A stretch of 64,000 nucleotides of DNA, from NCBI RefSeq assembly GCF_003711805.1, contig NZ_QXCP01000005.1:186001-250000 (forward strand). Direction: 5' to 3'. The notes under the pieces are model-generated. The model was given only the letters and a program-made list of their open reading frames with translations, had not been told where the DNA came from and ran no database searches. Positions 51,447 to 60,483 of the stretch are shown here, one piece after another. Each line of letters opens with the position of its first letter. Within the stretch, counting starts at the first letter, position 1. Origin of the DNA: Brachybacterium sp. EE-P12 (GTDB lineage: Bacteria > Actinomycetota > Actinomycetes > Actinomycetales > Dermabacteraceae). Both the position numbers and the translations under genes were made by a program.

Positions 51447-54218
51447 GTGTCCTCGTCCCTGTACCGCCTCGGCCGCCTCATGGCCACGCTGCGCTGGAAG
51501 GCCGTCGGGGCATGGATCGCCCTGCTCGTCGTCGTCGGAGGGCTCGCCGTCGGCCTCGGCGGGACCTTCACCTCCGACATCGAGATCCCCGGCACCGAGG
51601 GCCAGCGCGGCATCGACGCGCTGGCGAACCGCTTCCCCGAGATGGGCGGCACCTCCGGACAGGTGGTGCTCGTCGCGGCGGACGGCACGACGGTCGATCA
51701 GCACGAGGACGAGATCGACGAGCTCATGGAGCGGATCGCCGAGGTCGACGGGGTCGAGGTCGCCACCTCCCCCTTCGACGACCTCTCCCCCGGCACCCGC
51801 ACCGACGACGACGGCGCGATCATCGCCCAGTTCCAGATGACCGGCCAGACCGGCTCCTTCCCCGAGGGCTCCGTCGAGGAGATCACCGAGCTCGTGGACG
51901 AGGCGAGCACCCCGAGCCTCGAGGCGCACCTCGGCGGGCAGGTGCTGCAGAGCGCCGAGGTGCCCTTCGGCGCCGGAGAGGTCTTCGGCATCATCGCGGC
52001 GCTCATCATCCTCGCGATCGTGTTCCGCTCGCTGATCCCCGCGTTCATCCCGATCGTCACCGCGATCGTCGGCGTCGGCGTCTCCATGCTCGCCCTGGTC
52101 GCCCTCTCGGCCGGGCTCGACATCCCCTCGGTCACCACCGCGCTCGGGGCGATGCTCGGGCTCGCCGTCGGCATCGACTACGCCCTGTTCATCCTCTCCC
52201 GCCACCGCGACCAGCTCGCCCACGGCGATGACGTGCACGAGTCGATCGGGAAGTCGCTGGCCACCTCCGGCAGCGCCGTCATCTTCGCCGGCCTGACCGT
52301 GATCATCGCCCTGGTGGGACTGTTCATCACCGGCATCCCGTTCCTGACCGTGATGGGCGTCGCGGCCGCCGCGACCGTGGCCCTGTCGGTGGTGGTGGCG
52401 CTGACGATGCTGCCCGCGATCATGGGGATCCTCGGCGAGCGGCTGCGGCCCCGCAGCGCCCGCCGGCTGATGGAGGACAACGGCGGCGTCATGCCCGAGG
52501 CCGGACCGGAGCCCGCGCACGCCGCGCGCGGGGGCTTCGGCCGCACCTGGGTGCGCCTGGTGACCAAGGTGCCCGCCCTGACGATCCTGCTCGTCGTGAT
52601 CGGCGTCGGCGCGCTCGCCATCCCGATCAAGGACCTCGAGCTCGCGCTGCCGGACCTGGGCACCGAGCCCGCCGGCACCGATGCCCGCGACACCTACGAC
52701 CTGGTCGCCGAGGAGTTCGGGCCCGGCTACAACGGCCCGCTGCTGCTGACCGCCGACATCATCAACACCACCGACCCCCTCGGCGTGGTCGACGAGCTCG
52801 AGACTGACATCTCCGCGCTCGACCACGTCAAGGAGATCCAGCTGGCGACCCCGAACCAGGGCGCCGACATGGCCGTGGTCGTCGTGATCCCCGAGGGCGG
52901 CCCCACCGAGCAGTCCACCAAGGACCTCGTCGCCGAGATGCGCGCGAGCGCGGAGGACTGGGAGCAGGAGCTGAAGATCTCCGACGTCACCGTGACCGGC
53001 TCGACCGCCGTCGGCATCGACGTCACCGACAAGCTCTCCGGCGCGCTGCTGCCCTTCGCGCTGTTCGTCGTCGGCCTGTCCCTGATCCTGCTCGCCCTGG
53101 TGTTCCGCTCGATCTGGGTGCCGCTGAAGGCCTCGGTCGGCTACCTCTTCTCCGTCGTCGCCGCCTTCGGCGTGACCTCGATGGTGTTCGAGTACGGCTG
53201 GTTCAACGGCCCGCTGTTCGTGGACGTGAACGGTCCGGTCGTCTCCTTCATGCCGATCATGGTGATGGGCGTGCTGTTCGGCCTCGCGATGGACTACGAG
53301 GTCTTCCTCGTCTCCCGCATGCGCGAGGAGTTCGTGCACACCGGCGACGCGAAGGGCGCGATCGAGCGCGGCTTCACCGCCAACGCCCCCGTCGTCACCG
53401 CGGCGGCGCTGATCATGGTCTCGGTGTTCGCCGGCTTCGTCACCTCGGGCTGGTTCATGCTGCAGCCGATCGCCGTGGCGCTTGCCGTGGGGGTGCTCGT
53501 GGACGCCTTCGTGGTGCGCATGACCTTCGTGCCCGCCGTCCTGGCGCTGCTGGGACGGCACGCCTGGTGGCTGCCGGGCTGGCTCTCCCGCCTCCTGCCC
53601 ACCGTGGACGTGGAGGGCGAGGGCCTGGCCGGGGTGCTCGAGCACCGCCGCTGGACCGAGGAGCACGGCGAGCACGCCCTGCGCATGGACGAGACCGTGG
53701 CCCCGCTGCTCGGGGCGAAGGGGACCCTCGGCCCGCTCACCGGCGCCGTGCGGCCCGGCTCCCTGCTCGTCGTCCGCGCCCCGGACGACGCCGCCCGTGC
53801 GACCTTCCTCGCCCTCGCGGCGGGACGGATCGCCCCCACCTCCGGCGTCCTCGCCGTCCACGACCGCCTCTCCCCCGACGATCTCGGCGCGGTCCAGGGG
53901 CGCGCCCACTGGATCGGGGCCGGTGCCCCCGTCGCCCGACGGCTCGCCGAGATCGACGGCCGCGGCGTGGAGCGCGCCGTGGTCGTGATCGAGCAGCTCG
54001 ACGACCTCGCCCATGCCGCCTCGAGCGTCGACGACACCCTGATCGAGCGCCTCGACGCGCTGCTGGCCGAGGGGGCGACCGTGATCGTCGGCTCCCGCAC
54101 CGCCTCCCCCGCCGACGCCGAGCGCGTCCTGCACGAGCGGCTGCGCGACCCGCGCCGTCTGCTCGCCCTCTCCGTCCAGCGCTCCGCCGCCGCGACCCCC
54201 GAAGGAGCTCTCGCATGA
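51447..54218 (+). CDS. MMPL/RND-family exporter with degenerate ABC-ATPase-like C-terminal domain
   Basis: Membrane transporter of 923 residues. Twelve helices arranged as two RND halves: extracytoplasmic loops at about 38-170 and 395-525, with GIDYALFILSRHRDQ and AMDYEVFLVSRMREEF as the two matching MMPL motifs. Residues about 750-923 do not belong to MMPL. They follow an ABC nucleotide-binding domain plan (LTGAVRPGSLLVVRAP, LALAAGRIAPTSGVLAVHD, AVVVIEQLDDL) but the Walker A lysine is lost (APDDAARATF), so ATP binding is doubtful. GTG 51447 has GGAGG upstream. Coupled to yhgE by ATGA. Confidence 0.9.
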   Translation: MSSSLYRLGRLMATLRWKAVGAWIALLVVVGGLAVGLGGTFTSDIEIPGTEGQRGIDALANRFPEMGGTSGQVVLVAADGTTVDQHEDEIDELMERIAEVDGVEVATSPFDDLSPGTRTDDDGAIIAQFQMTGQTGSFPEGSVEEITELVDEASTPSLEAHLGGQVLQSAEVPFGAGEVFGIIAALIILAIVFRSLIPAFIPIVTAIVGVGVSMLALVALSAGLDIPSVTTALGAMLGLAVGIDYALFILSRHRDQLAHGDDVHESIGKSLATSGSAVIFAGLTVIIALVGLFITGIPFLTVMGVAAAATVALSVVVALTMLPAIMGILGERLRPRSARRLMEDNGGVMPEAGPEPAHAARGGFGRTWVRLVTKVPALTILLVVIGVGALAIPIKDLELALPDLGTEPAGTDARDTYDLVAEEFGPGYNGPLLLTADIINTTDPLGVVDELETDISALDHVKEIQLATPNQGADMAVVVVIPEGGPTEQSTKDLVAEMRASAEDWEQELKISDVTVTGSTAVGIDVTDKLSGALLPFALFVVGLSLILLALVFRSIWVPLKASVGYLFSVVAAFGVTSMVFEYGWFNGPLFVDVNGPVVSFMPIMVMGVLFGLAMDYEVFLVSRMREEFVHTGDAKGAIERGFTANAPVVTAAALIMVSVFAGFVTSGWFMLQPIAVALAVGVLVDAFVVRMTFVPAVLALLGRHAWWLPGWLSRLLPTVDVEGEGLAGVLEHRRWTEEHGEHALRMDETVAPLLGAKGTLGPLTGAVRPGSLLVVRAPDDAARATFLALAAGRIAPTSGVLAVHDRLSPDDLGAVQGRAHWIGAGAPVARRLAEIDGRGVERAVVVIEQLDDLAHAASSVDDTLIERLDALLAEGATVIVGSRTASPADAERVLHERLRDPRRLLALSVQRSAAATPEGALA

Positions 54219-56926
54219 AGCGCCTCGCGCACCCCCGCACCCTGATCGTCGTCCTGGTGCTGCCGCTGCTGGTGGCGGGCCTGGGCATGTGGGCCCTCAG
54301 CGGCCGCGTGGACCGGCTCGACGCCGTGCCCGCGGCCGTGGTGAACCTCGACGAGGGCGCGGAGATCACCGACGCCGACGGGGAGGCGCAGACCGTCCCC
54401 TTCGGGCGCCTGCTCGCCGGCTCGCTCACCCAGCCCGGCACCGTCGAGGACCAGGACGCCCCGGAGACCACCGGCTTCGACTGGCAGCTGACCAGCCAGG
54501 ACGACGCCGAGCAGGGGCTCAAGGACGGCAGCTACTCCGCCGTGGTCGTGATCCCGAAGGACTTCTCGGAGCACCTGGCCACCCTCGGCACGCCCGAGGC
54601 GACCCAGGCGATCCTCGAGGTCACCACCAATGATGCGAGCGGCCAGATCAACGCGCTGGTGGGCACCGCCGTCGCCGAGGCCTCGGCGAGCACCATGGGC
54701 GGGCAGATGGCGCAGCAGTACCTCGACCAGCTCTACATCGGCTTCAACGACCTCGGCGACGGCTTCTCCGATGCGGCCGACGGCGCCGAGGAGCTCGCCG
54801 GCGGCACCTCCGACCTCGCCGAGGGCACCTCCGAGCTCGCCGGCGGCACCCGCGAGCTCGCCGAGGGGACCACGCAGGCCGCCGAGGGCGCCCGCCAGTA
54901 CTCCGGCGGGGTGTGGAGCTTCGCCGACGGCACCTGGCAGGCCGCCGACGGCACCCGCACCCTCGCGGACGGGCTCGACGACCTCGCCACCGGCAGCGAG
55001 GACCTCGCCGACGGCGCCGGCGAGCTCCGCACCGGGCTGCGCGGCACCGACGACCAGCCCGGCCTGCTCACCGGCGTCGAGCAGCTCGCCGCCGGCGTGG
55101 AGGGCGACGGCACCGCCGAGAACCCCGGCCTCGAGGAGGGCGCCGACCAGCTCGCCACCGGGCTCGAGCAGTTCGCGGGCGGCGTCGAGCAGGCCGGCAC
55201 CGCGGTCGCCGGCGACGGCACCGACCAGAACCCCGGCCTCGCCCCGACGGCCCGCCAGGTGAACCAGGGCATGACCGAGCTCGGCGACGGCGCGCAGCAG
55301 GCGGCCGACGGGCTGGCCGGCACCGAGGACCAGCCCGGCCTCGCCCAGGGCGCCGAGGGCGTGGTCGCCTACGCCGAGGGCGTGGACCAGGCCGCCGGCG
55401 GCCTGGACACGGCTCTGGAAGGCGACAGCAGCGAGACGAACCCCGGCATGACGGCGATGTCCGCATCGATGCAGGAGAGCGCCTGTGCTCTCGCCGAGCG
55501 CTATCCCGATGATCCCCAGGCTGCCGCGCTGTGCCAGCAGGCGGAGGGCATGACCGGCTATGTCGACGGCGTCGACGAGGCCCGGGACGGTCTGCGCACC
55601 GTCGTGGACGGCGACGGCACCGCGCAGAACCCGGGACTCGCCGCGACCGCGCAGGGCGTCGGCGAGGGCGCGAGCGCCGCCGCCGACGGCGTCCAGCAGA
55701 TCGCCGACGGCATCAACGGCACCGACCAGCAGCCCGGCCTCGTCCAGGGCACCGAGGGCATGGTCACCTACGCCGAGGGCATCGAGACGGCCTTCGCCGG
55801 CGACGGCACCGAGTCCAACCCTGGCCTGACCGCCTCGGCCCAGCAGCTCGCCACCGGCGCCCGCTCGAGCGCCGACGGCGCCGGCGAGCTCGTCACCGGC
55901 GTCACCGGGCTGCGGGACGGCCTCACCCAGTACGCCGACGGCGTGGACCAGCTCGCCGACGGCGCGGACCAGCTCGCCGAGGGGACCCGCGGCGCGGCCG
56001 ACGGCGCCGAGGAGCTCGCCGACGGCAGCACGCAGCTCGCCATGGGCGCCGACCAGCTCGGCGACGGCGCGGACCAGCTCGCCGACGGCAACGAGCAGCT
56101 CGCCGGCGGTGCCGGGGAGCTCGCCGATGGCACCGACGAGCTGGCCGACGGCACCGGGGAGCTCGCCGAGGGCAGCGACGAGCTGGCCGGCGGGCTTCGC
56201 GAGGGCGCGGACGAGGTCCCCTCCTACAGCGAGACCGACCGGGACCGCATGAGCGAGATGGCGGCCGCCCCCGTCGGCACCGACGCGCAGCGGCAGAACG
56301 AGGCCAGCGGCGCGGACACCGCGACCTTCCCCTTCGTCACCGCGCTCGCGCTGTGGCTGGGCGCCTTCGCGACGTTCCTGCTGCTGCCGGGCCTCTCGCG
56401 CCGCCTGCTCGACCGGGCGCTGCCGATGTGGCAGGTGGTGCTGCGCTCCCTGGCGCCGGCGGTGGTGATCGCCCTGGTGCAGACCGTCGCGGTGCTCGCC
56501 GTGCTCACGGCGATCGGGATCTCCCCCGTCTCGCCGCTGTCCGTGGGCGTGGTCGCCTTCGCCGGGGCGGTGATGTTCGCGGCCCTGCACCAGGCGCTGC
56601 TGACGGCGCTCGGGGCGCGGATCGGCCGGATCGCCTCGATCGTGCTGATGGTGCTGCAGGTGGTGACCCTGGTCGGGATCGTGCCCGTGCAGACGGCGCC
56701 CGAGCTGCTGCAGTCGGTCAGCTCGCTCATGCCGCTGTCGATCGTCACGCAGGGCCTGGTCCATGCCGCGCTCGGCGGCAGCCTGGTGAGCACCTCGGGG
56801 GTCCTGCTCGCGATCCTCGCCTGGGGCGCGGTCTCGCTGCTGGTGACCTTCGCGGTCTCCCGCGGGGCGCGCCTGGCGAACCGCTCCGAGCACGTGGCCG
56901 TCGGAGCGGTGCCCGCCGCCGCCTGA
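54215..56926 (+). CDS. YhgE/Pip-family membrane protein with long repeat belt
   Basis: Protein of 903 residues. One N-terminal helix (about 7-28), an extracytoplasmic globular region (about 35-180), then about 480 residues of heptad-like ELADGTxELAEGT repeats that should form a long helical rod, and a C-terminal five- to six-helix membrane domain (about 705-890). The topology matches YhgE/Pip proteins, related to phage-infection protein and type VII secretion EsaA. AAGGAG precedes ATG 54215. Export partner of the MMPL protein is inferred from coupling. The substrate is unknown. Confidence 0.9.
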   Translation: MKRLAHPRTLIVVLVLPLLVAGLGMWALSGRVDRLDAVPAAVVNLDEGAEITDADGEAQTVPFGRLLAGSLTQPGTVEDQDAPETTGFDWQLTSQDDAEQGLKDGSYSAVVVIPKDFSEHLATLGTPEATQAILEVTTNDASGQINALVGTAVAEASASTMGGQMAQQYLDQLYIGFNDLGDGFSDAADGAEELAGGTSDLAEGTSELAGGTRELAEGTTQAAEGARQYSGGVWSFADGTWQAADGTRTLADGLDDLATGSEDLADGAGELRTGLRGTDDQPGLLTGVEQLAAGVEGDGTAENPGLEEGADQLATGLEQFAGGVEQAGTAVAGDGTDQNPGLAPTARQVNQGMTELGDGAQQAADGLAGTEDQPGLAQGAEGVVAYAEGVDQAAGGLDTALEGDSSETNPGMTAMSASMQESACALAERYPDDPQAAALCQQAEGMTGYVDGVDEARDGLRTVVDGDGTAQNPGLAATAQGVGEGASAAADGVQQIADGINGTDQQPGLVQGTEGMVTYAEGIETAFAGDGTESNPGLTASAQQLATGARSSADGAGELVTGVTGLRDGLTQYADGVDQLADGADQLAEGTRGAADGAEELADGSTQLAMGADQLGDGADQLADGNEQLAGGAGELADGTDELADGTGELAEGSDELAGGLREGADEVPSYSETDRDRMSEMAAAPVGTDAQRQNEASGADTATFPFVTALALWLGAFATFLLLPGLSRRLLDRALPMWQVVLRSLAPAVVIALVQTVAVLAVLTAIGISPVSPLSVGVVAFAGAVMFAALHQALLTALGARIGRIASIVLMVLQVVTLVGIVPVQTAPELLQSVSSLMPLSIVTQGLVHAALGGSLVSTSGVLLAILAWGAVSLLVTFAVSRGARLANRSEHVAVGAVPAAA
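54780..56205 (+). repeat. Degenerate in-frame repeat region of the YhgE gene
   Basis: Many imperfect copies of a 21-base unit (GCCGACGGC..GAGCTCGCC type) encode the ELADG/QLADG heptads. Interspersed longer blocks recur (GTxxQPGLxxG and GDGTxxNPGL), at about 55020-55340 and 55600-55840, giving a second-order repeat. Length changes by recombination are likely. Confidence 0.85.
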
Positions 56927-56938
56927 TCCGGGCCGCTC

Positions 56939-59900
56939 TCACTGGAAGTCCCTGGACCGGCCCGCCGCGGCCAGGTCCAGGGGCTCCACCGCGTCGGCGA
57001 CGAGGTTCACGGCCCCGGTGCGGTTCTCGACGATCCCGCGCAGCACGACCGCCCGCGCGGTGCGCAGCAGCGCCCGGTGCCGCACCCAGAACCCCTGCGA
57101 GCAGACCACGTTGAGGATCCCCGTCTCGTCCTCGAGGCTGAGGAAGGTGACGTTCCCTGCGGTCGCGGGGCGCTGCCGGTGGGTGATCGCCCCGGCCACC
57201 CGGATCCGGGTGGTGTCCTCCGCCTCGCGGGTCCCGGCGATCGTGAGCACCCCGCTCTTCGTGAGCTGCTCGCGCACGAGCACCATCGGATGGTCCGCCA
57301 GGGTGATCCCGGTGGCCCAGGCGTCGGCGGTGGCGAGCTCCGCGTCGCTCATCCCCGGCAGCATCGGGGCCTGCGCGCCGACAGCGAGATGCGGGAGCGT
57401 GCCCGGGGACTCCTGGGCGGCCGCACCCGCGGCCCACAGCGCCTGCCGACGCGAGCTCGCGAGCCGATCCAGCGCCCCCGCGGTCGCGAGCGCCTCGAGC
57501 TGCCGGGCCGTCAGCCGCACCCGCCGGGCGAGGTCCGGCACCGAGGCGAAGGGCCCGCCGCGCTCCCGCTCGGCGACGATCCCCTCGGCGGTCTCGGTGC
57601 TGATGCCGCGCACCTGGTCCAGGCCCAGCCGGATCGCGGGGCCGCGCGCCGCGGCCTCCCCCTGGACCTGCTCCCCCGGCGCCTCGATCCGGTAGCCGTG
57701 GTGCTCGGCGTCGGTCTCCAGATCGGTGCGGGCACGGGAGGCCAGCACGTCCGGGCCGCGGGTGAGCACGCCGTGGCGGCGGGCGTCGGCGACCAGCGAC
57801 TGCGGCGAGTAGAAGCCCATCGGCTGGGAGCGCAGCAGCGCGGCGGTGAACGCGGCCGGGTAGTGGCACTTGAGGTAGGAGCTCGCGTAGACGAGATACG
57901 CGAAGGAGTAGGCGTGCGACTCGGGGAAGCCGTAGTTCGCGAAGGCGAGCAGCTTGCGGTGGATCGCCTCGGCGTCCTCGCCGGTGATGCCGTGGCGGGC
58001 CATCCCCTCGAAGAGGGCGTCGGACAGCTCGAGCATCTTCTGGGTGGAGCGCTTGGAACCCATCGCGCGCCGCAGCTGGTCGGCCTGGGCGGGGGTGAAG
58101 TCGGCGACGTCGACCACCATCTGCATCAGCTGCTCCTGGAACAGCGGGATCCCGAGCGTGCGGTCCAGGGACTTCTCCAGCTTCGGGTGCAGGAAGGTGA
58201 CCTCCTCCTCGCCGGCGCGGCGGCGGATGTAGGGGTGCACGCTCCCGCCCTGGATGGGGCCGGGCCGGATCAGCGCGACCTCGACCACCAGGTCGTAGAA
58301 CACCCGCGGCTTCAGCCGCGGCAGGGTGGAGATCTGCGCCCGGGACTCCACCTGGAACACGCCCACGCTGTCCCCCGCGCAGAGCATGTCGTAGACCGCC
58401 GGATCCTCCTGCGGCAGGGTGCGCAGCTCGAAGTGCTGGCCGTGGTGCTCGGCGACGATCCGCAGCGCATGGTCGAGCGCCGTGAGCATCCCGAGCCCGA
58501 GCAGGTCGAACTTCACCAGGCCCGCGTCGGCGCAGTCGTCCTTGTCCCACTGCAGCACGGAGCGGTCCGCCATCGCCGCCCACTGCACCGGGCACACCTC
58601 GATCACGGGCCGGTCCGCGAGCACCATCCCGCCGGAGTGGATGCCGAGGTGGCGGGGCGCATCGCGCAGCTGCTGGGCGAGGGTGATCACGTCCGCGGGG
58701 ATGTCGGCGTCGGCGAGGGAGGAGAAGGAGCGCTCGATCCGCTTGGCGAAGGCGTCCTGCGCGCCGGGGTCGTGGCCCAGCGCCCTCGCCGCGTCGCGCA
58801 CGGCGAGCTTCGCCCGGTAGGTGATCACGTTGGCGACCTGGGCGGCGTTCTCCCGCCCGTAGCGGTCGTAGACGTGCTGGATCACCTCCTCGCGGCGGTC
58901 CGAGGCGATGTCGATGTCGATGTCCGGCGGGCCGTCCCGCTCCGGCGCGAGGAACCGCTCGAACAGCAGATGGTGGCCGACGGGTTCGACCGCCGTGATC
59001 CCCAGCGCGTAGCAGACCGCGCTGTTCGCGGCCGAGCCGCGGCCCTGGGCGAGGATCCCCTCCCCGGCGCAGAAGTCGACGATCTCGTGGACGATCAGGA
59101 AGTAGCCCGGGAAGTGCAGATCAGTGATGACCTTCAGCTCGTGGTCGATCTGCGCCCACGCGCCGGGCACCCGCTCGGGTCGTCCCGGCGCGGGCCGCGG
59201 CCCGTAGCGCTCCCGGCCCTCGATCTCCACCAGCTCCACCAGCCAGCTGGCCTCGTCGTGCCCGGCCGGGACCGGGAAGGGCGGCAGGTCCGGGGCGAGC
59301 AGACGCAGGTCCAGGGCGCAGTCCCGGCCGATCCGTGCCGCCTGCGCGATCGCGGCGGGATAGCGGGGCAGCAGCTGCGCCATCTCCTCCCCGCTGCGCA
59401 GGTGCGAGGGCCGGGAGGCGAGATAGGGGTCGGCGCTCTCCAGCGATCCCCCGGAGCGCAGGGCGGCGTGGGTGTCGGCCAGGCGCTTGTCCGTGGGGCG
59501 GGCGTAGTGCGCGTTCGTGCTCGCCACCAGCGGCAGCGAGACCGCGTCGAGCCCGCTCTCCTCGCGCACCAGGCGGGCGCCCTGGGCGAGCGCGTCGTGG
59601 AGCTCGTCAGCCTCTCCCCCGCCGCCGACGATCAGCTCGACGGCGACGTTGCCGGGTCCGAACAGCTCCACCAGGCGGGCGATCTGCTCCGCGGCGGCAT
59701 GCGCGGCGCCCTCGAGGTCCCCCTCGGCCAGGCGCGCGCTCGCGGCCCGGGGCACGGCGCCCTTGCGGCAGCCGGTGAGGATCAGCCAGTGCCCCTCCCG
59801 GGCGATCCGGGAGAGCTCGGCGAGACGGTAGCGGGGCGCGGCCTTCTGCCCGCTGTCCAGGTGGGCGCGGGCGATCGCGGCGGAGAGCCGGCGGTATCCG

Positions 59901-60364
59901 GTCTCGTCCCGCACCAGCACCAGCAGGTGCTCCCCCTCGGGGTCGGGGACGCCGGTGCGGGGTGCGGAGACCACGGGCGTGCTCCCGGCCGTCGACGCGC
60001 CGGGCTCGAGGCCGAGGGTCAGCTCCGCACCGAACACGGTCGCGATCCCCGCCTCGGCCGCGGCCTTCGCCGCCCGCACCACGCCGGGCAGCCCGTCGTG
60101 GTCGACCAGCGCGATCGCGCCGAGCCCGAGGCGGGCCGCCTGGGCGGCCATGTCCTCGGGGCTCGAGGCGCCGTCGAGGAAGCTGAAGTGCGAGTGGGCG
60201 TGCAGCTCCGCGTACTCGACATGGCGGGAGGGACGGTAGGGGTCCTCCGTCCGCTTCCCGGTGTGCTCGACGACGATCGGCGGGGAGACCAGCTCGGCCG
60301 GACGGTCCGAGAGGATCGCCTCGAGGTCCTTCCACGCGGGCGGGCCCAGGAACCAGCGGGCCAT
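56939..60364 (-). CDS. dnaE2: Error-prone DNA polymerase DnaE2 (ImuC)
   Basis: Alpha-subunit-like polymerase of 1141 residues for mutagenic repair synthesis after DNA damage. PHP domain with LHAHSHFSFLDG (54-65), palm domain with catalytic aspartates in PDIDIDIASDRRE at about 478-490, fingers, helix-hairpin-helix region and a C-terminal OB fold. It follows imuB and the 39-residue ORF in the SOS-driven imuA'-imuB-dnaE2 cassette. The ATG shares bases with that ORF's stop (TGATG coupling on the minus strand). It ends 12 bases from the convergent yhgE. Confidence 0.96.
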   Translation of the reverse strand: MARWFLGPPAWKDLEAILSDRPAELVSPPIVVEHTGKRTEDPYRPSRHVEYAELHAHSHFSFLDGASSPEDMAAQAARLGLGAIALVDHDGLPGVVRAAKAAAEAGIATVFGAELTLGLEPGASTAGSTPVVSAPRTGVPDPEGEHLLVLVRDETGYRRLSAAIARAHLDSGQKAAPRYRLAELSRIAREGHWLILTGCRKGAVPRAASARLAEGDLEGAAHAAAEQIARLVELFGPGNVAVELIVGGGGEADELHDALAQGARLVREESGLDAVSLPLVASTNAHYARPTDKRLADTHAALRSGGSLESADPYLASRPSHLRSGEEMAQLLPRYPAAIAQAARIGRDCALDLRLLAPDLPPFPVPAGHDEASWLVELVEIEGRERYGPRPAPGRPERVPGAWAQIDHELKVITDLHFPGYFLIVHEIVDFCAGEGILAQGRGSAANSAVCYALGITAVEPVGHHLLFERFLAPERDGPPDIDIDIASDRREEVIQHVYDRYGRENAAQVANVITYRAKLAVRDAARALGHDPGAQDAFAKRIERSFSSLADADIPADVITLAQQLRDAPRHLGIHSGGMVLADRPVIEVCPVQWAAMADRSVLQWDKDDCADAGLVKFDLLGLGMLTALDHALRIVAEHHGQHFELRTLPQEDPAVYDMLCAGDSVGVFQVESRAQISTLPRLKPRVFYDLVVEVALIRPGPIQGGSVHPYIRRRAGEEEVTFLHPKLEKSLDRTLGIPLFQEQLMQMVVDVADFTPAQADQLRRAMGSKRSTQKMLELSDALFEGMARHGITGEDAEAIHRKLLAFANYGFPESHAYSFAYLVYASSYLKCHYPAAFTAALLRSQPMGFYSPQSLVADARRHGVLTRGPDVLASRARTDLETDAEHHGYRIEAPGEQVQGEAAARGPAIRLGLDQVRGISTETAEGIVAERERGGPFASVPDLARRVRLTARQLEALATAGALDRLASSRRQALWAAGAAAQESPGTLPHLAVGAQAPMLPGMSDAELATADAWATGITLADHPMVLVREQLTKSGVLTIAGTREAEDTTRIRVAGAITHRQRPATAGNVTFLSLEDETGILNVVCSQGFWVRHRALLRTARAVVLRGIVENRTGAVNLVADAVEPLDLAAAGRSRDFQ

Positions 60365-60483
60365 CAGCGTGGCTCCTGTTCCCGAGAGCCGACGATCGGG
60401 GGGAACACGGACGTCCCTGTTCTCGTATGACGGAGGACATCCTCCATTGTTCGGATACCCAAGAAGTCCTGGAGCTCAGTCAT
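60364..60483 (-). CDS. Micro-ORF (39 residues) coupling imuB to dnaE2
   Basis: Starts MTELQDFLGIRTM and ends SREQEPR. Its ATG overlaps the imuB stop by 8 bases and its stop overlaps the dnaE2 ATG, leaving dnaE2 without a free leader. GGAGGGG lies about 4 bases before its ATG, inside the imuB end. Both overlaps and the ribosome site suggest that it is translated. It may be a small accessory protein of the mutasome or only a coupling device. I do not recognise it. Confidence 0.6.
   Translation of the reverse strand: MTELQDFLGIRTMEDVLRHTRTGTSVFPPIVGSREQEPR

Noticed and set aside
51279..54134. Long open frame (about 951 codons) antisense to the MMPL gene, rich in H, D and G
   Set aside because: Composition follows from the complementary strand of MMPL codons; no start context and no recognisable domain.
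54780..56205. Dense repeats considered as a CRISPR array
   Set aside because: Repeats are in-frame, degenerate, without unique spacers of fixed length, and encode coherent heptads.
57077..60430. Long plus-strand frame (about 1117 codons) opposite dnaE2
   Set aside because: dnaE2 has full catalytic motifs on the other strand; the plus-strand product is repetitive and motif-free.
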